In this document: positions 1 through 7,968 of the stretch, piece after piece | How positions within the stretch are numbered: position 1 is the first letter of the stretch | Layout of the letters: every line of letters starts with the position of its first letter | From: an uncultured Rhodospirillaceae bacterium | GTDB taxonomy: Bacteria; Pseudomonadota; Alphaproteobacteria; CAAGCB01; CAG-977 | Assembly (NCBI GenBank): GCA_900553035.1 | Contig: USCC01000040.1 | Coordinates: forward strand, 1 to 17,273 | DNA length: 17,273 nt | Reading direction: 5' to 3' | The notes under the pieces: generated by a model | What the model was told of the DNA's origin: nothing | Database searches by the model: none | What the model saw: the letters and a program-made list of their open reading frames with translations, nothing else | Translations under genes and position numbers: made by a program

Positions 1-1780
1 TGCGCAGAAAACGGGTGTCTCCCCCCAGGCCGGCGAAGTCATTGCTGAGCGAGACGTAATAGCCTTCCGACGGATTCACGCGGCTGTCCAGATAATCCCA
101 GAACAACGTCTGGCTGACCATTGAGGTTGTCGTGCGGCCTTCCTGCTCCTTGACATAGATGGAGGCCGTCGGGTCTACATTGGTGATTTCGTCCCGGCGG
201 AGCGTATATTTGACCGAGTGCGACAATTCCTCGGAATACTTCCAGCCAAACGACGTTGACGCGCCGTACATTTCGGAATCGTAGGAACTGCGGTTGGAAT
301 AATTGCGTGTCAGATAAAACACGTCAAACCCGGCCGACAGCTCGCGATCCAGAAACCATGGCTCGATAAAACTGATATCGAACAGGGTCTTTTCCTCGGC
401 AACCGTCGCCGATGCCCCCAGGGTACGGCCCGTTCCCATGAGGTTGCGCTCCTGAATCGAAATTTCGGCCAGCGGGCCGTCATACGAAGACCAGCCCACC
501 CCCACGCGCAGGGAACCCGTCGACTTTTCCGACACGTCCATCTTGACTTCCGCAACATCCGGAGCTTCATCCGACGGCTCGACATCCAAAGTCACACGGT
601 CAAAGAAATCCAGATTTTCAACACGCTGTTTCGACCGCCGGATTTTCGCCGGGTTGTAGGCGTCCCCTTCGGCAAAGCGGAACTGGCGCCGGATCACACG
701 ATCCTCGGTTCGGACATTGCCCGTGATTTTGATGCGGTCAATGAACAGATGGGGGCCTTCCGCGATATTGAAAACAAGATCGACAACCGGTTCATCGGAA
801 TGCTTTTCAAGTTTATACGTTACGTCAACAAACGGATATCCCATCCCGCCGACTTCGTTTGTCAGCGTCAGGATGCTGTCCTCCAGCTTGTCGTTGTTGA
901 ACCAGTCACCGGGCGCAAGAGAGACCTTCCCTTTCACGGCGTCCGGGTTCAGGCCTTTGATCGAGGACTCAACACTGACGTTTCCGATTTTATAACGCGG
1001 CCCCTCCTCCAGGACGAGCGTCAGGAAAAAGCTCTCCCGGTTCGGGGACAGTTCGGCGGAAGCCGAAACGACATTGAAATCCATATATCCCTGATGCAGA
1101 TAGAACCGCCGGAGCAGTTCCTGGTCATACGCAAAACGATCCGGATCGTACGTATCGGTGGCCGTGAAAAAACGGTACCAGCGTTTTTCCTTGGACATCA
1201 TGGCTTCTTCCAGCCGGTCGTGGTCAAAAGCCTTGTTGCCGATGAAGTTAATGCGCCGGATAAAGGTCGTCGGTCCTTCGACAATTTCAAAAACGACGTC
1301 CAGACGGTTCTGCGACCGTTCAATGATTTTAGGTTCGACACTGACCGAATAGCGTCCCGAACGTTTGTAAATTTCCAGAATCCGCTGTGTGTCCCGGCGA
1401 ACCTTGCTGCGCGTGAAAACAGCGCGCGGCCGCAGAGAAAGTTCGCTTTGGAGCTGTTCGTCCTTGATGCGTTTGTTGCCTTCAAAGCTGATCTGATTCA
1501 CGATCGGGTTTTCAACAACGTCAACCGTCAGGACGCCTTTTTTAAAATCCATCTTCACATCGGCGAACAGCCCCGTCGCGAACAAAGCCTTCAGACCGCG
1601 ATCCAAACGCGCCTGATCAACAGCGTCTCCTTCGCGGATCAGCAGGTACGACAGAACCGTTTCCGGTTCAATCCGCATCGTGCCGTTCAGCTTGATTTTA
1701 TGCACAACACCCGACGTCTCCGCCGCCTGAGCAGCCGAGAACGTCAGTACAAATGCCAGCAGAACAAACAGCTTTTTCAA
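1..1780 (-). CDS. bamA: BamA outer-membrane protein assembly factor, 3' end outside window
   Basis: Central subunit of the BAM complex, which folds and inserts beta-barrel proteins into the outer membrane. About 593 codons are visible and stay open to the window edge; the family is usually about 750-800 residues, so the distal barrel is missing. Residues 1-19 form a Sec signal peptide (KK, hydrophobic core, AQA cleavage site). Five POTRA-like repeats follow from about residue 25 to 415, several opening with an 'I-x-F-x-G-N' strand such as ISFEGNKRI and INFIGNKAF. The barrel begins near residue 420 with the Omp85 signature QERNLMGTGR (443-452). The start is TTG at 1780, with AAAGGG six bases upstream; the in-frame rseP stop lies five codons earlier and no ATG fits the signal peptide. 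It lies 12 nt after rseP, the usual order. Identity is very likely; the start is inferred from the signal peptide and the ribosome site. Confidence 0.96.
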   Translation of the reverse strand, partial: MKKLFVLLAFVLTFSAAQAAETSGVVHKIKLNGTMRIEPETVLSYLLIREGDAVDQARLDRGLKALFATGLFADVKMDFKKGVLTVDVVENPIVNQISFEGNKRIKDEQLQSELSLRPRAVFTRSKVRRDTQRILEIYKRSGRYSVSVEPKIIERSQNRLDVVFEIVEGPTTFIRRINFIGNKAFDHDRLEEAMMSKEKRWYRFFTATDTYDPDRFAYDQELLRRFYLHQGYMDFNVVSASAELSPNRESFFLTLVLEEGPRYKIGNVSVESSIKGLNPDAVKGKVSLAPGDWFNNDKLEDSILTLTNEVGGMGYPFVDVTYKLEKHSDEPVVDLVFNIAEGPHLFIDRIKITGNVRTEDRVIRRQFRFAEGDAYNPAKIRRSKQRVENLDFFDRVTLDVEPSDEAPDVAEVKMDVSEKSTGSLRVGVGWSSYDGPLAEISIQERNLMGTGRTLGASATVAEEKTLFDISFIEPWFLDRELSAGFDVFYLTRNYSNRSSYDSEMYGASTSFGWKYSEELSHSVKYTLRRDEITNVDPTASIYVKEQEGRTTTSMVSQTLFWDYLDSRVNPSEGYYVSLSNDFAGLGGDTRFLR

Positions 1781-1786
1781 CGACGG

Positions 1787-1792
1787 CCCTTT
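1787..1792 (-). promoter_or_regulatory. Ribosome binding site deciding the TTG start of bamA
   Basis: AAAGGG abuts the rseP stop codon and sits six bases before the TTG at 1780. It is the only purine-rich site placed for a start that keeps the signal peptide. Its position suggests ribosomes ending rseP could re-initiate on bamA. Confidence 0.7.
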
Positions 1793-2878
1793 CTACGAAA
1801 ACAGACGCGAAGCAATCCGCACGATGTCGTTCCACGACGTCAGTATCAACACCCCGAACAGCAGGACGACACCGACATTCAACGCCACGAGCTGGGCTTT
1901 TTCGCCCAAAGGCCGCCGCGTTACGCCTTCGACCGCATAAAACAGAAGATGCCCGCCGTCCAGAATGGGAATGGGAAGCAGATTGACAAATCCGATGCCG
2001 ATTGACACCTGAATCAGGAACAGGAAGAACGAAAGAACACCCTGTCGCGCCGCGTCGCCGGACGCTTCGGCAATTCCAAGAGGCCCGCGCATATCGTCAG
2101 CCGACCGTTCGCGCATGATGATACGCTTCAGAATGATGACCGTATCCTTTGTAATGTTCCATGTTTCCTTTACGGATTCAACGAAAGCCGCCGGAACGGA
2201 CAGAGATTTCAGATGTTCCCGTGTCATTGTCGCCTGGACTCCCAGCACCGCACCGCCGTTTTCACGCGTCAGATGCGCCGTCAGGGGAACTTCCTTTTCG
2301 CCGCGCAGGACGATGATGTTCAGCGTGTTGTCCAGCTGTACCATACGGCGCAGGTCTGAAAATTCCTTGATTTTCACGCCGTTGACTTCCACAAAGCGAT
2401 CCAGAGGCTGAATGCCGGCCGCTTCCGCCGCCGAGCCTTTTGTCACTTCCGACACGACCGGCGGCACAATGACCATGCCGAACGCCGAAAAGAAAAACGT
2501 CAGCAGAATAATGGCGAAAATATAGTTCATCGCCGGCCCGGCCACCGAAATAAAAGCTTTTTTCAGCACAGGCTGATGCGGGAAAGAGACTTTTTTCTCT
2601 TCTTCGGTAAATTCTTTGGCGGCCTCGTCCGCTTTTGCACTGGCCGCGTCCGCATCACCGAACATCTTGACATAGCCGCCAAGCGGTATCAGGCCGACTT
2701 TCCAGAGCGTCCCCTTCCGATCCCGGCGCGACCACAGCGTTTTTCCGAATCCCAGGGAAAACTCCTCAACCCTGACACCGCAAAGGCGCGCTGCCCAGAA
2801 ATGCCCGAATTCATGCACGACCACCACGATGGACAACACAATAAGAAAAGAGAGCGGATACAATACAGCCTCAAGCAT
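1793..2878 (-). CDS. rseP: RseP/MmpA-type site-2 intramembrane zinc metalloprotease
   Basis: Inner-membrane protease of family M50B that cuts transmembrane segments, classically the anti-sigma factor RseA after DegS cleavage, and remnant signal peptides. At 361 residues it is clearly shorter than E. coli RseP (about 450). Visible features: first membrane segment with the zinc motif HEFGH (22-26), the GGYV loop (67-70), a second membrane segment (about 108-134), one PDZ domain (about 137-207, with AAGIQPLDRF), the RGPLGI element (264-269), the second catalytic motif NLLPIPILDGGH (299-310) and a final membrane helix (about 328-347). The LDG aspartate is present, so the enzyme should be active. 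The second PDZ domain of enterobacterial RseP is absent, as in Caulobacter MmpA. The ATG shares one base with the dxr stop (TGATG), and AAGGAG lies just upstream inside dxr. Confidence 0.96.
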   Translation of the reverse strand: MLEAVLYPLSFLIVLSIVVVVHEFGHFWAARLCGVRVEEFSLGFGKTLWSRRDRKGTLWKVGLIPLGGYVKMFGDADAASAKADEAAKEFTEEEKKVSFPHQPVLKKAFISVAGPAMNYIFAIILLTFFFSAFGMVIVPPVVSEVTKGSAAEAAGIQPLDRFVEVNGVKIKEFSDLRRMVQLDNTLNIIVLRGEKEVPLTAHLTRENGGAVLGVQATMTREHLKSLSVPAAFVESVKETWNITKDTVIILKRIIMRERSADDMRGPLGIAEASGDAARQGVLSFFLFLIQVSIGIGFVNLLPIPILDGGHLLFYAVEGVTRRPLGEKAQLVALNVGVVLLFGVLILTSWNDIVRIASRLFS

Positions 2879-4050
2879 CAGGCGGGTCTCCTTTTGATCA
2901 TTTTTATTTTTTCCCGGGCCGTCCCGCGCGCCTGTGCGTCAACCGCGAGGACATCACCGATCGTTTTGACGGCGGAAGGCGTATACGCCTCCATAACAGC
3001 TTCGACAATCCGGACAATATCCAGGAATCCGATTTCCCGGTTCAGAAAAGCGCCGACCGCGATTTCGTTCGCGGCATTCATGACGGCCGTTGCCGCCTGT
3101 CCCCGGTTCAGAGCTTCCCGAGCGACACGAAGAGCCGGGAACCGTTCTTCGTCCGGCCGGGCGAACGTCAGGGCGCTCATCCGCGTCAGATCCAGACGTT
3201 CCGTCGGCGACGGGATCCTTTCGGGCCATCCCAGTGCATAGGCAATCGGCGTACGCATGTCCGCGACGCCCATATGCGCCAGAACCGAACCGTCGACATA
3301 GCCGACAGCGCTGTGGACGACCGACTGCGGGTGAACCAGTACTTCGATTTTTTCCGCCGGAAAGCCGAACAGGTGGAACGCTTCTATGATTTCCAGCCCC
3401 TTGTTCATCATTGTGGCCGAATCAACCGAGATTTTTGCGCCCATGCTCCAGTTCGGATGCGCCACCGCCTGTTCGGGCGTGATTTTTTCCATGAAAGCGG
3501 GGTCTTTTTCGCGGAAAGGCCCGCCCGACGCCGTCAGGAGAATCCGATCAACGGCCGAACGATGACGCTCCTCCAGCGTCTGGAAAATAGCGCTGTGTTC
3601 GGAATCAACCGGGATCAGCGTCGTACCGCAGTTTTTCACCGCGTCCATGACCAGCTCTCCGGCACAGACCAGCGTTTCCTTGTTCGCCAGAGCCAGCGTC
3701 TTTCCCCGCCGTACAACGGCCATTGTCGGCACAAGCCCGGCCGCGCCGACAATAGAGGACATTGTCCAGTCGGCCTCCTCTTCCGCGGCGGCCAGAACGG
3801 CGTCGTCTCCGGCTTCAACGCGCGTCCCCGTTCCGGACAGAGCCTCTTTCAGTTCGGGATACAGCGCCTTGTCCGCCGTAACGGCCATCCGGGCGGACAA
3901 TCTGCGTGCCTGCTCCGCCAGAAGCCCGACGTTCCTGTTGCCCGTCAAAGCCTTTACTTCATACAGCTCCGGATGACGCAGAAGAAGATCGACCGTATTT
4001 GTTCCGATCGATCCTGTCGAACCTAAAATCGTAACGCTTTTTTTCGGCAT
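2878..4050 (-). CDS. dxr: 1-deoxy-D-xylulose 5-phosphate reductoisomerase
   Basis: Converts DXP to 2-C-methyl-D-erythritol 4-phosphate with NADPH, the committed step of the cytosolic MEP isoprenoid pathway. The 390-residue length is normal. The NADPH-binding GSTGSIG is at 10-16, LANKET at 121-126, the metal-ligand region PVDSEH at 147-152 (D149, E151), TASGGPFR at 173-180, ISVDSATMMNKGLE at 207-220 (E220 as third ligand) and GVADMRTPIAYAL at 261-273. All key residues are present. It starts one base after the cdsA stop and ends overlapping rseP by one base. Its product feeds, through IPP and FPP, the prenyl synthase encoded two genes upstream (uppS), so the operon pairs precursor supply with carrier-lipid synthesis. 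Confidence 0.98.
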   Translation of the reverse strand: MPKKSVTILGSTGSIGTNTVDLLLRHPELYEVKALTGNRNVGLLAEQARRLSARMAVTADKALYPELKEALSGTGTRVEAGDDAVLAAAEEEADWTMSSIVGAAGLVPTMAVVRRGKTLALANKETLVCAGELVMDAVKNCGTTLIPVDSEHSAIFQTLEERHRSAVDRILLTASGGPFREKDPAFMEKITPEQAVAHPNWSMGAKISVDSATMMNKGLEIIEAFHLFGFPAEKIEVLVHPQSVVHSAVGYVDGSVLAHMGVADMRTPIAYALGWPERIPSPTERLDLTRMSALTFARPDEERFPALRVAREALNRGQAATAVMNAANEIAVGAFLNREIGFLDIVRIVEAVMEAYTPSAVKTIGDVLAVDAQARGTAREKIKMIKRRPA

Positions 4051-4051
4051 A

Positions 4052-4837
4052 TCAGCCCCAGAAATTCAGTAAAGGACAAAATGACATCAGAAGAACGACA
4101 AGCGGCGCGACAGCCAGCAAAGCGTCCAGACGGTCGAAAATACCGCCGTGCCCCGGGATCAGATTGCTGGAATCCTTGACGTTCAGCGTTCGCTTGATCC
4201 AGGATTCAAACAGGTCGCCGCCCTGTGAAACCGCGCCGAAAACGGCGGAAGCCGCCATAACAAGGCCGTATGAGCTCAGCGGCTCTTCATACAGGGCGCA
4301 CGCGCCGCCCCAAACCGCCGCCGTCAGCATACCGCCGAACAACCCGGCCCATGTTTTCTTCGGGCTGATTTTCGGCGCCAGCTTCGGCCCCCCGATCATA
4401 CGGCCGAACACATAAGCTCCGCTGTCCATGCCCCACACGACCCCGAACAGCCAGATTGTGCTTAAAAAGCCGTATGACTGTAAAAGATACGTAATGGCAA
4501 GGACGGGATAAACACTGTACGGCATTCCGAAAGCGTACAGCTTCGGACGTTCCGCTTTCTGGCGAAGAGCCGTGATGTAAAGAACGACCGTCATCACCGC
4601 CGGAAGAATCCAGGCCAGTTCAAATGACAGATCCAAGAGAAAAACGCTGCATACCCCCGTAACGGCAATCAGCATGCCGGAAACCGTGAAGCGACCCAGA
4701 ACCATTTTTTCCCATTCCCATCCCATCATCGTCAGAATGGCCGCGGCAAACAGTTCAAACCACGGGGAACCGAAATACAGCGCCAGAATCGGCAGCGGCA
4801 GGATCAGAAGGCTGGAGAGAATTCGTTGTTTAAGCAT
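4052..4837 (-). CDS. cdsA: Phosphatidate cytidylyltransferase (CDP-diacylglycerol synthase)
   Basis: Integral inner-membrane enzyme that makes CDP-diacylglycerol from phosphatidic acid and CTP, the branch point to all major phospholipids. The 261 residues are dominated by hydrophobic segments (roughly eight, for example 10-22, 28-45, 53-70, 75-90, 107-122, 165-182, 190-205, 239-255). The conserved loop from DSGAYVFGRMIGG (138-150) to SPKKTWAG (158-165) is present. The family signature begins at S212 with IKRTLNVKDSSNLIPGHGG and continues to DRLD (235-238). An AAGGG ribosome site lies before the ATG in the 23-nt gap after uppS. Nothing is unusual in it. Confidence 0.97.
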   Translation of the reverse strand: MLKQRILSSLLILPLPILALYFGSPWFELFAAAILTMMGWEWEKMVLGRFTVSGMLIAVTGVCSVFLLDLSFELAWILPAVMTVVLYITALRQKAERPKLYAFGMPYSVYPVLAITYLLQSYGFLSTIWLFGVVWGMDSGAYVFGRMIGGPKLAPKISPKKTWAGLFGGMLTAAVWGGACALYEEPLSSYGLVMAASAVFGAVSQGGDLFESWIKRTLNVKDSSNLIPGHGGIFDRLDALLAVAPLVVLLMSFCPLLNFWG

Positions 4838-4860
4838 GGAACACCCTTGACTGTCAAAAA

Positions 4861-5571
4861 CTATACGTTGCCGAAACGTCGGTGGCGCGAAGCATAATCT
4901 TCCAGAGCCTGCCGAAAATCGTCATCGGAAAAATCAGGCCACAGCGTATCCGTAAAAACGACTTCGGTATATGCTGTCTGCCACAAAAGGAAATTGCTCA
5001 GCCGTTTTTCTCCGCTGGTCCGGATCATAAGGTCGGGATCGGGCACATCCGGCAAATACAGGCTGCGGGAAAAAAGAGTTTCGTCAATGGCGGCCGGATC
5101 CAGAACGCCGTTTTTAACCTGTTCGGCCAGACGACGCGCCGCGTCCACGATTTCCCAGCGCCCTCCGTAACTGAGCGCCAGAATCAGCGTCAGGCGTTCA
5201 TTGGGTACCGGCTGAGACGTTACGGCCTCTATCTTGCTCCGGATATTTTCCGGAAGCATGTCCAGACGGCCGGCGAAACGGACGCGTATTCCCTTTTCCG
5301 CCAGTGGCTCAATCTTTTTGGACAGGTACTCCTCCAGAAGGGCCATCAGAGACGAGACCTCCTCTGCCGGACGTTTCCAGTTTTCGGAAGAAAAGCAGAA
5401 CAGGGTCAGATAGCGCACCCCGGAATCCAGACAGGACTGCATGGCCCGTTCGACGGCCTGCGCCCCCTCACGGTGTCCCATACTGCGGGAGATGTGATGC
5501 TGTTTGGCCCAACGTCCGTTGCCGTCCATAATGACCGCAACGTGAGCCGGAATGCGCCGCTCCTCGGACAT
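4861..5571 (-). CDS. uppS: Undecaprenyl diphosphate synthase (cis-prenyltransferase)
   Basis: Elongates farnesyl diphosphate with eight isopentenyl units to undecaprenyl diphosphate, the lipid carrier for peptidoglycan and surface polysaccharide. The 236-residue length is close to the family norm. Motifs in order: VIMDGNGRWA (13-22, catalytic D16), SSENWKRP (61-68), SYGGR (134-138), DPDLMIRTSGEKRLSNFLLW (178-197) and the downstream YTE glutamate (E203) used in metal binding. The ATG overlaps the frr stop by one base (TGATG), with AGG five bases before it, so translation is probably coupled to frr. Confidence 0.98.
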   Translation of the reverse strand: MSEERRIPAHVAVIMDGNGRWAKQHHISRSMGHREGAQAVERAMQSCLDSGVRYLTLFCFSSENWKRPAEEVSSLMALLEEYLSKKIEPLAEKGIRVRFAGRLDMLPENIRSKIEAVTSQPVPNERLTLILALSYGGRWEIVDAARRLAEQVKNGVLDPAAIDETLFSRSLYLPDVPDPDLMIRTSGEKRLSNFLLWQTAYTEVVFTDTLWPDFSDDDFRQALEDYASRHRRFGNV

Positions 5572-6143
5572 CAGACCTGCTTTATTTCCTGTTCTTTGTT
5601 TTTCAGCATTTCGTCCATAGCCTTGACAGACTGATCCGTCAGCGCCTGGATTTCGTTTTCATATTTTTTCAGATCGTCTTCGGAAATATCGCCGTCCTTC
5701 TGCATTTTGCGGACGGCATCCATGGCGTCGCGGCGGATGTTGCGCACGGCGACCCGCCCCTGTTCGGTATATTTGGCGGCAATTTTCGTCAGTTCAATGC
5801 GGCGTTCTTCGCTCAGCGGCGGAATGGGAATGCGGATCACCTGGCCGTCGTTCATCGGATTAAGCCCCAGTCCCGCATCACGAATGGCTTTTTCAACGCT
5901 TTTCACCATTGAACGATCCCAGACCTGAACGGAAAGCATGCGTGATTCCGGAACGCTGACGGTTCCGATCTGCACCAGCGGGGTCATCGCACCGTAGGCT
6001 TCGACCATCAGCCCGTCCAGAAGAGCCGTTGACGCACGGCCGGTGCGCAGTCCCGAAAAATCCTTTTTAAGGACCTCAACCGCTTTGTCCATACGGGAGA
6101 GCGTGTCCTGTTTCAATTCTGCAAATGTTGCAAACGCTGCCAT
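5571..6143 (-). CDS. frr: Ribosome recycling factor
   Basis: Acts with EF-G and IF3 to split post-termination ribosomes. The 190 residues match the family (about 185). The helical-bundle domain carries GLRTGRAS near residues 31-38, and the central domain holds VSVPESRMLSVQVWD and NPMNDGQVIRIPIPPLSEERR-type sequence, all diagnostic. It begins 13 nt after pyrH with a good AAAGGA site eight bases before the ATG. The neighbouring order tsf, pyrH, frr is conserved in many proteobacteria. An N-terminal extension of a few residues (MAAFATFAEL) is harmless variation. Confidence 0.98.
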   Translation of the reverse strand: MAAFATFAELKQDTLSRMDKAVEVLKKDFSGLRTGRASTALLDGLMVEAYGAMTPLVQIGTVSVPESRMLSVQVWDRSMVKSVEKAIRDAGLGLNPMNDGQVIRIPIPPLSEERRIELTKIAAKYTEQGRVAVRNIRRDAMDAVRKMQKDGDISEDDLKKYENEIQALTDQSVKAMDEMLKNKEQEIKQV

Positions 6144-6156
6144 AATTCTTTTCCTT

Positions 6157-6870
6157 TTATTCCGAAGCGATGCAGGTGTAAGCCCCTTCGCCGTTCAGCA
6201 CCCGGTGCAAAGCACCTTTGCCGTGCATTGAAAAAACGACGATGGAGATACCATTTTCCCGCGCCAATGCAATAGCTGCGGCATCCATCACTTTTAAATT
6301 TTTCACCAACACTTCATCATAGCTGACTTTTTCAAAGCGTACAGCGTTTTTATCTTTTTTCGGATCGGCCGAATAAACGCCGTCCACCTGCGTCGCTTTG
6401 AAAATCGCCTCACAGCCCATTTCGGCCGCACGGAGCGCCGCACCGGTATCCGTCGTAAAATAAGGATTCCCGGTTCCGGCCGCAAAAATCACCACGTCAT
6501 TTTTTTCCAGACATCCCTTGGCTTTCCGCTGGATGTAAGGTTCACAGACCGTCGGCATGGCCACGCCGGAAAAAACACGCGCCGGAACGCCCGCGCGCTC
6601 CAAAGCATCCTGCATCGCCAGAGAATTGATGACGGTTGCCAGCATGCCCATATAATCGGCGTTCACGCGATCCATACCGCCCGCTGCACCGGCCAGCCCG
6701 CGGAAGATGTTCCCCCCGCCGATCACCAAAGCGACCTGCACGCCTTCGTCCCGGACATCTTTGATTTCGCGGGCGATTTCCTTCAGCATGTTTTCGTCCA
6801 CGCCGAAATGCTTTTCGCCCATCAGCCCTTCACCGGACAATTTCAGCAGGATGCGTTTGTATTTTGCCAT
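6157..6870 (-). CDS. pyrH: Uridylate (UMP) kinase
   Basis: Phosphorylates UMP to UDP in cytosolic pyrimidine synthesis; bacterial PyrH is a hexamer of the amino-acid kinase fold, activated by GTP and inhibited by UTP. The 237 residues carry RILLKLSGE (6-14), the phosphate loop VIGGGNIFRG (49-58), DYMGMLATVINSLAMQDALE (72-91), GTGNPYFTTDTGAALRA (132-148) and DGVYSADP (163-170). I place the start at 6870 because family members begin with this 'M-x-x-Y-K-R-I-L-L-K' segment and a GGAG site lies seven bases upstream. The frame is open back to 7071, but that extension would overlap tsf and lacks family similarity. Confidence 0.97.
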   Translation of the reverse strand: MAKYKRILLKLSGEGLMGEKHFGVDENMLKEIAREIKDVRDEGVQVALVIGGGNIFRGLAGAAGGMDRVNADYMGMLATVINSLAMQDALERAGVPARVFSGVAMPTVCEPYIQRKAKGCLEKNDVVIFAAGTGNPYFTTDTGAALRAAEMGCEAIFKATQVDGVYSADPKKDKNAVRFEKVSYDEVLVKNLKVMDAAAIALARENGISIVVFSMHGKGALHRVLNGEGAYTCIASE

Positions 6871-6877
6871 CTTCAAG

Positions 6878-6881
6878 CTCC
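6878..6881 (-). promoter_or_regulatory. Ribosome binding site fixing the pyrH start
   Basis: GGAG is seven bases upstream of the ATG at 6870. It supports the short, 237-residue reading of pyrH over the open frame that runs back into tsf. Confidence 0.75.
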
Positions 6882-6897
6882 GAAACGGTTCAAACAC

Positions 6898-6927
6898 AAA
6901 AACGGCGAGGAAAAATCCCCGCCGTTT
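6898..6927 (-). terminator. Terminator-like hairpin between tsf and pyrH
   Basis: Read on the minus strand, an 11-bp stem (AAACGGCGGGG pairing with CCTCGCCGTTT, one G-U pair) encloses the six-base loop ATTTTT at 6911-6916. It runs into five U residues (6902-6898; three belong to the stem), then GUG. It begins 10 nt after the tsf stop. This is the form of a rho-independent terminator, but the U tract is short, so partial read-through into pyrH is likely. I see no clear promoter in the 30 nt left before pyrH, which also argues for attenuation rather than a full stop. Confidence 0.7.
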
Positions 6928-6937
6928 ATCAAAAGAT

Positions 6938-7864
6938 TTATTTGCCGGCCGCCGCGGCGACTTCGGCCGCAAAGTCTTCCTGCTTTTTCTCGACGCCTTC
7001 GCCCAGAGCCAGACGGACAAAACCGACCAGCCGGATCGGTGCACCGAGCTTTTTCGCTTCTTCGGCCACAACGTCTTTGATCTTTTTCTTATCGTCCATA
7101 ATGTAGAACTGTTCGTTCAGGACGATTTCCTCATAGAACTTGCGCATCCGGCCTTCAACCATCTTTTCAATGACGTTTTCCGGCTTGCCCGAGGCTTTCG
7201 CCTGATCCGCGACAATGGCGCGTTCACGGCTCAGCATATCGGCGGGAACGTCTTCAATGTTCAGGCACACCGGAGCCGCCGCCGCGACATGCATGGCCAG
7301 ATGCTTGCCCAGTTCTTCCAGAACCGCCGTGTCACCCATCGATTCCAAAGCAACCAGCGCACCGATTTTGCCCAGACCGTCCTTGACGGCGCCGTGCATG
7401 TAGCCGACAACCACGCCGTTGTCAACCGACAGCTTTGAGGCGCGGCGCAACGTCATGTTTTCGCCGATCTTCGCGATCAGATCCGTCAGAGCCCCCTGAA
7501 CATCCTTGCCCGACGGGGCGTGCTTCGCCGCTTTCAGCGCTTCAACATCGCCGTTGCCGTCCAGAGCAATTTCAGCGACGGAAGCGACAAACGTCTGGAA
7601 CTGTTCATTGCGGGAAACAAAGTCCGTTTCCGAATTGATTTCGATGACGGCGCCCTGCTTGTTGCCGATCTTCAGAGCAACCAGCCCCTGAGACGCAACA
7701 CGTCCGGCCTTCTTCGCCGCCGAAGACAGTCCTTTCTTGCGCAGCCAGTCGACCGCCTTTTCCACGTCGCCCGCAGCTTCGGCCAGAGCCTTTTTGCAGT
7801 CCATCATGCCCGCACCGGTCTTTTCGCGCAATTCCTTCACAACAGCGGCTGTAATTTCTGCCAT
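6938..7864 (-). CDS. tsf: Elongation factor Ts
   Basis: Guanine-nucleotide exchange factor that regenerates EF-Tu-GTP. The 308 residues include the N-terminal UBA-like domain with LREKTGAGMMDCKKAL (12-27), the conserved INSETDFVSRN (76-86, holding the TDFV motif that reaches the EF-Tu magnesium site) and the dimerisation/core domain to about 280. The C-terminal alanine-rich tail is ordinary for the group. The ATG has an AAAGGA site eight bases upstream. It follows rpsB after a 104-nt spacer that holds a hairpin but no convincing promoter, so both are probably transcribed together. Confidence 0.98.
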   Translation of the reverse strand: MAEITAAVVKELREKTGAGMMDCKKALAEAAGDVEKAVDWLRKKGLSSAAKKAGRVASQGLVALKIGNKQGAVIEINSETDFVSRNEQFQTFVASVAEIALDGNGDVEALKAAKHAPSGKDVQGALTDLIAKIGENMTLRRASKLSVDNGVVVGYMHGAVKDGLGKIGALVALESMGDTAVLEELGKHLAMHVAAAAPVCLNIEDVPADMLSRERAIVADQAKASGKPENVIEKMVEGRMRKFYEEIVLNEQFYIMDDKKKIKDVVAEEAKKLGAPIRLVGFVRLALGEGVEKKQEDFAAEVAAAAGK

Positions 7865-7919
7865 TGAATTTTTCCTTTCCGTATTAAAACATTAATTCGT
7901 GAACCCCCGGATATACAGC

Positions 7920-7949
7920 AATGGCGGCAGAACTGCAGCCGCCGCCATT
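7920..7949 (-). other. Intercistronic hairpin between rpsB and tsf
   Basis: A perfect 9-bp stem, AATGGCGGC (7949-7941 on the minus strand) pairing with GCCGCCATT (7928-7920), with a 12-base loop. It starts 19 nt after the rpsB stop. It is not followed by a U tract, so it is unlikely to terminate. It may protect the 3' end of rpsB mRNA or modulate read-through to tsf; function is inference only. Confidence 0.5.
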
Positions 7950-7968
7950 CCTGAATCCGGAGCGAACC

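Noticed and set aside
749..2005. Open frame of 418 codons on the plus strand, antisense to bamA and rseP
   Set aside because: It covers the complement of intact POTRA-coding sequence, shows no recognisable domain, and has the same shadow composition.
6871..7071. N-terminal extension of pyrH into tsf
   Set aside because: The added residues are encoded antiparallel to nothing but within the tsf gene in another frame, have no UMP kinase similarity, and the GGAG-supported ATG at 6870 gives the normal family start.
7920..7949. rpsB-tsf hairpin as a transcription terminator
   Set aside because: The 9-bp stem is perfect, but the sequence after it is not U-rich, so I list it only as an intercistronic structure.
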